Shown here one piece after another: positions 6,537-9,028 of a stretch of DNA of 9,028 nucleotides. The translations under genes were made by a program, and so were the position numbers. The DNA is taken from positions 1-9,028 of the forward strand of contig JAUXBW010000079.1 in NCBI GenBank assembly GCA_030619185.1, in the 5' to 3' direction. A model generated the notes under the pieces. The model saw only the letters and a program-made list of their open reading frames with translations, did no database searches and was not told the DNA's origin. Source of the stretch: Methyloprofundus sp. (GTDB taxonomy: Bacteria; Pseudomonadota; Gammaproteobacteria; Methylococcales; Methylomonadaceae). Every line of letters starts with the position of its first letter. The first letter of the stretch is position 1.

Positions 6537-6560
6537 GAATGATGCTGAATACATTCACAG
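6522..6560. repeat. Single arm of the family B repeat
   Basis: The stretch CCTTGACTAAGGGGGG through ATGCTGAATACATTCACAG matches the reverse complement of the left family B arm at 3340-3378 over about 39 bases, with a few substitutions and two one-base gaps. Both end at the same terminus, CACAG. No partner arm is seen nearby. It is therefore a half element or a remnant. Confidence 0.7.
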
Positions 6561-6572
6561 TTTATATGCTAT

Positions 6573-6586
6573 CTCGCCTAGGCGAG
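6573..6586. repeat. 14-bp perfect palindrome
   Basis: CTCGCCTAGGCGAG reads the same on both strands, with no loop. It sits 12 bases beyond the family B arm, between the EcsC gene and dusB. A two-fold symmetric site of this kind could bind a dimeric regulator or be a repeat end; nothing further can be seen. Confidence 0.6.
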
Positions 6587-6617
6587 GGCTCCAATTCAAT
6601 TTACATACTCTCAATCT

Positions 6618-7406
6618 TTACAGTTGTTGCGCAAGATATTTTTGGTAATTTAATTTTACCAACTCAGGTGTGTAGTTGCGTTCCAGACGGCGTAAAGCGA
6701 AATGGGCATGGGCCAGATCCTGAAAATAGCCTATAAATAATAGGTTGATCGTTGCGCCACCTACCGCACCTAAAACAGGAATGGATTGTGCGGCTATTTT
6801 TTCAGAAACGGGAAGGCTAAACCGTGCCGCAATTTGATTAAGGGCTTTACTAACCAGCGGGGCACTTTCTTTACTTAAAATGGGAGTGCCAAGTTGAGCA
6901 GATGCATCTGCTAGCCCCTTGGCAAGTATTGAACGGATAGCGTAGTAACCTGTTTCAGAACCATGTCGGGTCGTATCGCTTAAGGCAAAAACTTCTAGGC
7001 AAGCCATTTTGGTATTACCATGACTTAGATTTTCACCATAAAAACGGGCAATATCGGCAATGGAGCGTAACATAATGGTGGTTGAAATGGGGAGTTCTAT
7101 AGTAATAGCCGTTAGGCCAAAAGCACCACCGATAGCACCACTTAAGCCGGCAAAAAATTTGTGCGTTTTACTATAGGGTATACTACTTTTACTCGAATTT
7201 AAGGTGAAAATAGCACCCTCTAATGATTTCTCCAGCGCTGTGCGGGTAATATCATTTAATGAAAGCGAAACTTGGGCCGGTAAAATAGCAATGGTTTTTT
7301 CTACCGCACCCCCTACGGTTTTAGTGACTCTTGAGCTAAAACTGGGGTTTTCCAATACATCGGCTGCTTGATGTAAAACAATGAGGTCGTTTGTTGTGAG
7401 TTTCAT
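6618..7406 (-). CDS. EcsC family protein
   Basis: A 262-residue protein with the EcsC-family pattern along its whole length. It shows LENPSFSSRVTKTVGGAVEK (18-37), the glycine-rich GLSGAIGGAFGLTAITIELP (87-106), then ISTTIMLRSIADIARFYGE (107-125), CLEVFALSD (136-144), the YYAIRSIL segment (154-161), NQIAARFSLPVSEKIAAQSI (190-209), then PVLGAVGGATINLLFIGYFQ (210-229), and DLAHAHFALRRLERNY (230-245). Bacillus EcsC lies in an ABC-transporter operon, but its biochemical role is unclear, and proteobacterial members occur without that transporter, as here. The glycine-rich segments at 87-106 and 210-226 are hydrophobic and may associate with the membrane. No signal peptide is seen. The ATG at 7406 has no obvious ribosome site. 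It follows the TauE/SafE gene by 52 bp with no visible terminator between, so co-transcription with the copper genes is possible. Confidence 0.88.
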   Translation of the reverse strand: MKLTTNDLIVLHQAADVLENPSFSSRVTKTVGGAVEKTIAILPAQVSLSLNDITRTALEKSLEGAIFTLNSSKSSIPYSKTHKFFAGLSGAIGGAFGLTAITIELPISTTIMLRSIADIARFYGENLSHGNTKMACLEVFALSDTTRHGSETGYYAIRSILAKGLADASAQLGTPILSKESAPLVSKALNQIAARFSLPVSEKIAAQSIPVLGAVGGATINLLFIGYFQDLAHAHFALRRLERNYTPELVKLNYQKYLAQQL

Positions 7407-7458
7407 TACAATAAAATCATAACATACCGAGGGGCATGATTATTTGTTTCCATCTCCC

Positions 7459-8250
7459 TTAAGGCATATTATGTATAGAGTGATCCATCTGCATACCCTC
7501 TTCTTTTTCAGGTTCATTGCCCATTATTTCCATTGTTTGCATATGGTGCATCATGTCTTTGAAACCTGCATCCGAGGCAAGAAATCGAATTCCGTTGTAC
7601 ATGGTGTTCGCGCCCATGACAATCATTAGCACAGCAGCAACTTTTAGCATTAGACCACGCGCACCAGTACCCAGTTTACCAAAAGCAAAGGTGACTACAA
7701 ACATAGTGGGTAATGTACCTACACCTAAAGCAAGCATCATTAACCCACCTTCAATAGGGCTGGGTGCCGAAGTAGCATTAACTGCCATGGCAAAAGTGAG
7801 CGGGCAGGGCATGAGGCCATTTAACATCCCACCCATGCTAGCACCTAGAACAGAGCCACGTTTTGCCGCCGACATAAAAATTTTGTTTAGCACCTTGGTG
7901 GGCATATATTTCATGGAAAATTGCCAGGGTGACAGGCCGACAATACCCAGAGCCAAAACAATGACAAAAAAGCCAATAGCGACCTGTAAAAAACCTTGAA
8001 TTTGTCCTAAAATCCCCGTCGAAACCAGTGCAACACCTAACAGGGCTGCGGTAATACCAACGATGAAATACATGCTGATGCGGGCAAAATGATAGGCAAT
8101 GTAGGGCCAGACACTTTTTTTCTCGGTTTTCATAAAGAAACCTGCTACCAGTGCGCCGCACATACCTGCGCAATGCCCACTGCCAAAAAAACCGGTCATT
8201 AAGGCAAGTGTATAAACAGTGTAATCCAGGTGACTAAAAAATTCGCTCAC
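7459..8250 (-). CDS. TauE/SafE (DsbD_2) family membrane protein with Met/His-rich tail
   Basis: A 263-residue polytopic membrane protein, usually annotated as sulfite exporter TauE/SafE, DsbD_2-like transmembrane region. About six hydrophobic segments are visible (roughly 10-36, 50-77, 86-106, 135-159, 166-189, 199-220). Landmarks are GSGHCAGMCGAL (24-35; Cys27 and Cys31) and NGLMPCPLTFA (144-154; Cys149), a cysteine pattern shared with DsbD/CcdA-type transporters. Family members often sit beside copper ATPases and cbb3-oxidase assembly genes, so copper or redox transport is more likely here than sulfite export; this is inference. The last 32 residues (232-263) contain eight Met and four His (DMMHHMQTM...GMQMDHSIHNMP), which resembles a soft-metal binding tail. 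The start chosen is GTG at 8250, one base after the ATPase TAA and with GGA seven bases upstream. A TTG at 8283 would add 11 residues and overlap the ATPase gene. Confidence 0.85.
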   Translation of the reverse strand: MSEFFSHLDYTVYTLALMTGFFGSGHCAGMCGALVAGFFMKTEKKSVWPYIAYHFARISMYFIVGITAALLGVALVSTGILGQIQGFLQVAIGFFVIVLALGIVGLSPWQFSMKYMPTKVLNKIFMSAAKRGSVLGASMGGMLNGLMPCPLTFAMAVNATSAPSPIEGGLMMLALGVGTLPTMFVVTFAFGKLGTGARGLMLKVAAVLMIVMGANTMYNGIRFLASDAGFKDMMHHMQTMEIMGNEPEKEEGMQMDHSIHNMP

Positions 8251-8251
8251 G

Positions 8252-9028
8252 TTATTTTCCGTTGATGCGTAAAGAGTTGACAATAACAGAGACAGAACTT
8301 AATGCCATGGCAGCGGAGGCTATCATTGGGTTCAGTTTCCCGACTGCAGCAATAGGAATGGCAACAGTATTGTAGCCAAATGCCCAGAATAAATTTTGTT
8401 TGATAATTTTCATGGTATAGGTACTGAGCTCAACCGTCTCAGCTACCTTGGAAATATCTCCGTTAACTAAGGTTAAATCTGCTGATTCAATAGCAATATC
8501 GGTTCCATGACCAATGGCAAAGCCGACATTAGCGGCTGCAAGGGCAGGCGCATCATTGATGCCATCACCAATCATACCGACAGAACCCCCTTCTTCTTGA
8601 AGGCGGTGAATCTCTTGCAGCTTTTGTTCGGGGGTAGCATGCGCAATAACATTTTTAATGCCCACTAGGTCAGCAATATGGTTTGCAGTCTCAATAGTGT
8701 CGCCTGTGACCATCAGGGTTTCAATATTTAAATGGTTCAGTGCTGCAATCGCCTGTTTTGCAGATTCCCTAGGTTGGTCAGCAATACCAAATATCGCACT
8801 CGCTTTACCATTAAAAGCAGTAAATACAGGTGTTTTGCCTTTTAGACCTAATTCGTGAGCATGAGGCAATAACTCAGTAATATCGATATTTTTTTCTTCA
8901 AGCCAGGCCTGGTTACCAATTAATACCTGGTAATGTCCAACTTTTGTTTGCAGCCCACGACCAGCGGTAACCTGAAAATCTTTTACCGCTTTAAAGTCAA
9001 AATCATGTTCGGCCTGTGCATAATTAAC
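8252..9028 (-). CDS. copA: Cu+-translocating P1B-type ATPase, C-terminal part (5' end outside window)
   Basis: The frame is open to the window edge, giving the last 258 residues of a P-type ATPase. Present are the end of the nucleotide-binding domain (TAGRGLQTKVGHYQVLIGN near residue 21, with the GRG motif), the hinge motif VTGDTIETANHIA (in place of the usual MLTGDN), ATPEQKL, and the hinge-end GMIGDGINDAPALAAANVGF. These are followed by AIGHGTDIAIESADLTLVNGD. The last two membrane helices carry NLFWAFGYNTVAIPIAAVG (Tyr-Asn) and NPMIASAAMALSSVSVIVNS (Met and Ser-Ser). The YN and MxxSS residues are the Cu+ signature of the P1B-1 subgroup. The N-terminal metal-binding domains, CPC motif and phosphorylated DKTG are beyond the edge, so export (CopA) versus delivery to cytochrome oxidase (CcoI/CtpA type) cannot be decided. 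Its stop codon is one base from the next gene's start. Confidence 0.93.
   Translation of the reverse strand, partial: VNYAQAEHDFDFKAVKDFQVTAGRGLQTKVGHYQVLIGNQAWLEEKNIDITELLPHAHELGLKGKTPVFTAFNGKASAIFGIADQPRESAKQAIAALNHLNIETLMVTGDTIETANHIADLVGIKNVIAHATPEQKLQEIHRLQEEGGSVGMIGDGINDAPALAAANVGFAIGHGTDIAIESADLTLVNGDISKVAETVELSTYTMKIIKQNLFWAFGYNTVAIPIAAVGKLNPMIASAAMALSSVSVIVNSLRINGK

Larger units (their letters stand above)
6414..6617. promoter_or_regulatory. Spacer between the EcsC gene and dusB; likely dusB-operon promoter region
   Basis: These 204 bases contain, from the EcsC side, a 14-bp palindrome (6573-6586), a single family B repeat arm (6522-6560), a possible terminator for the EcsC gene (6511-6536), and about 95 AT-rich bases before dusB. 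The dusB-fis-purH promoter should be in this last part (TATAGT at 6457-6452 and TATAGA near 6434 on the minus strand are possible -10 boxes). I found no matching -35 at a good distance, so no precise promoter is called. Confidence 0.35.

Noticed and set aside
7517..7999. Plus-strand open frame of 160 codons opposite the TauE/SafE gene
   Set aside because: It is the antisense shadow of a strongly recognisable membrane protein and shows no domain pattern of its own.
7459..8250. A true sulfite exporter
   Set aside because: The cysteine motifs, Met/His tail and adjoining Cu+ ATPase fit a copper or redox role better; no sulfur-metabolism gene is nearby.

Overview
This window looks like a chromosomal segment from a gammaproteobacterium of moderate GC. 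The evidence is the gene order dusB-fis-purH-purD, which is a gammaproteobacterial arrangement (known for example in Pseudomonas), a recognisable Fis protein, and the Fis-like spacing between genes. A Methylococcales-type methanotroph or a relative is my best guess. It rests on the copper-transport pair at the right end, the DUF3422 and EcsC neighbours, and the style of the intergenic hairpin repeats. It is an inference and could not be tested here.

Layout, left to right. Bases 98-303 hold a small plus-strand gene of the DUF1640-like type (short acidic/coiled N-terminus, one C-terminal membrane segment). It is broken by a one-base shift in a G run. Bases 304-628 carry no convincing gene. From there everything is on the minus strand. 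Read in transcription order from the right: the 3' part of a Cu+-type P1B ATPase (9028-8252), a TauE/SafE-DsbD_2 membrane protein with a Met/His-rich tail (8250-7459), an EcsC-family protein (7406-6618), a 204-bp spacer with repeats, dusB (6413-5403), fis (5428-5147, overlapping dusB), purH (5122-3563), a 277-bp spacer full of inverted repeats, purD (3285-2011), a perfect 22-bp hairpin, and a DUF3422 gene (1924-629) that ends in a good intrinsic terminator.

How the genes work together. The ATPase and TauE/SafE genes are translationally linked (TAA-C-GTG) and probably form one copper export or copper delivery unit. dusB-fis-purH is tightly packed and probably one transcript, joining a tRNA dihydrouridine synthase, the nucleoid protein Fis and the last two steps of IMP synthesis. 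purD would follow on the same transcript, but the spacer before it contains a stem followed by T6 that could stop or reduce read-through.

The main unusual signal is in the spacers. Two families of inverted repeats occur. Family A has a 22-bp arm starting GTAGGGCGTGGCTTTAG and appears as a closed hairpin after purD and as a split pair flanking the purH-purD spacer. Family B has an arm starting CTGTGAAAGTATTC, is nested inside the split A pair, and recurs as a single arm between the EcsC gene and dusB. No large undescribed gene system is visible; the genes themselves are mostly familiar housekeeping families.
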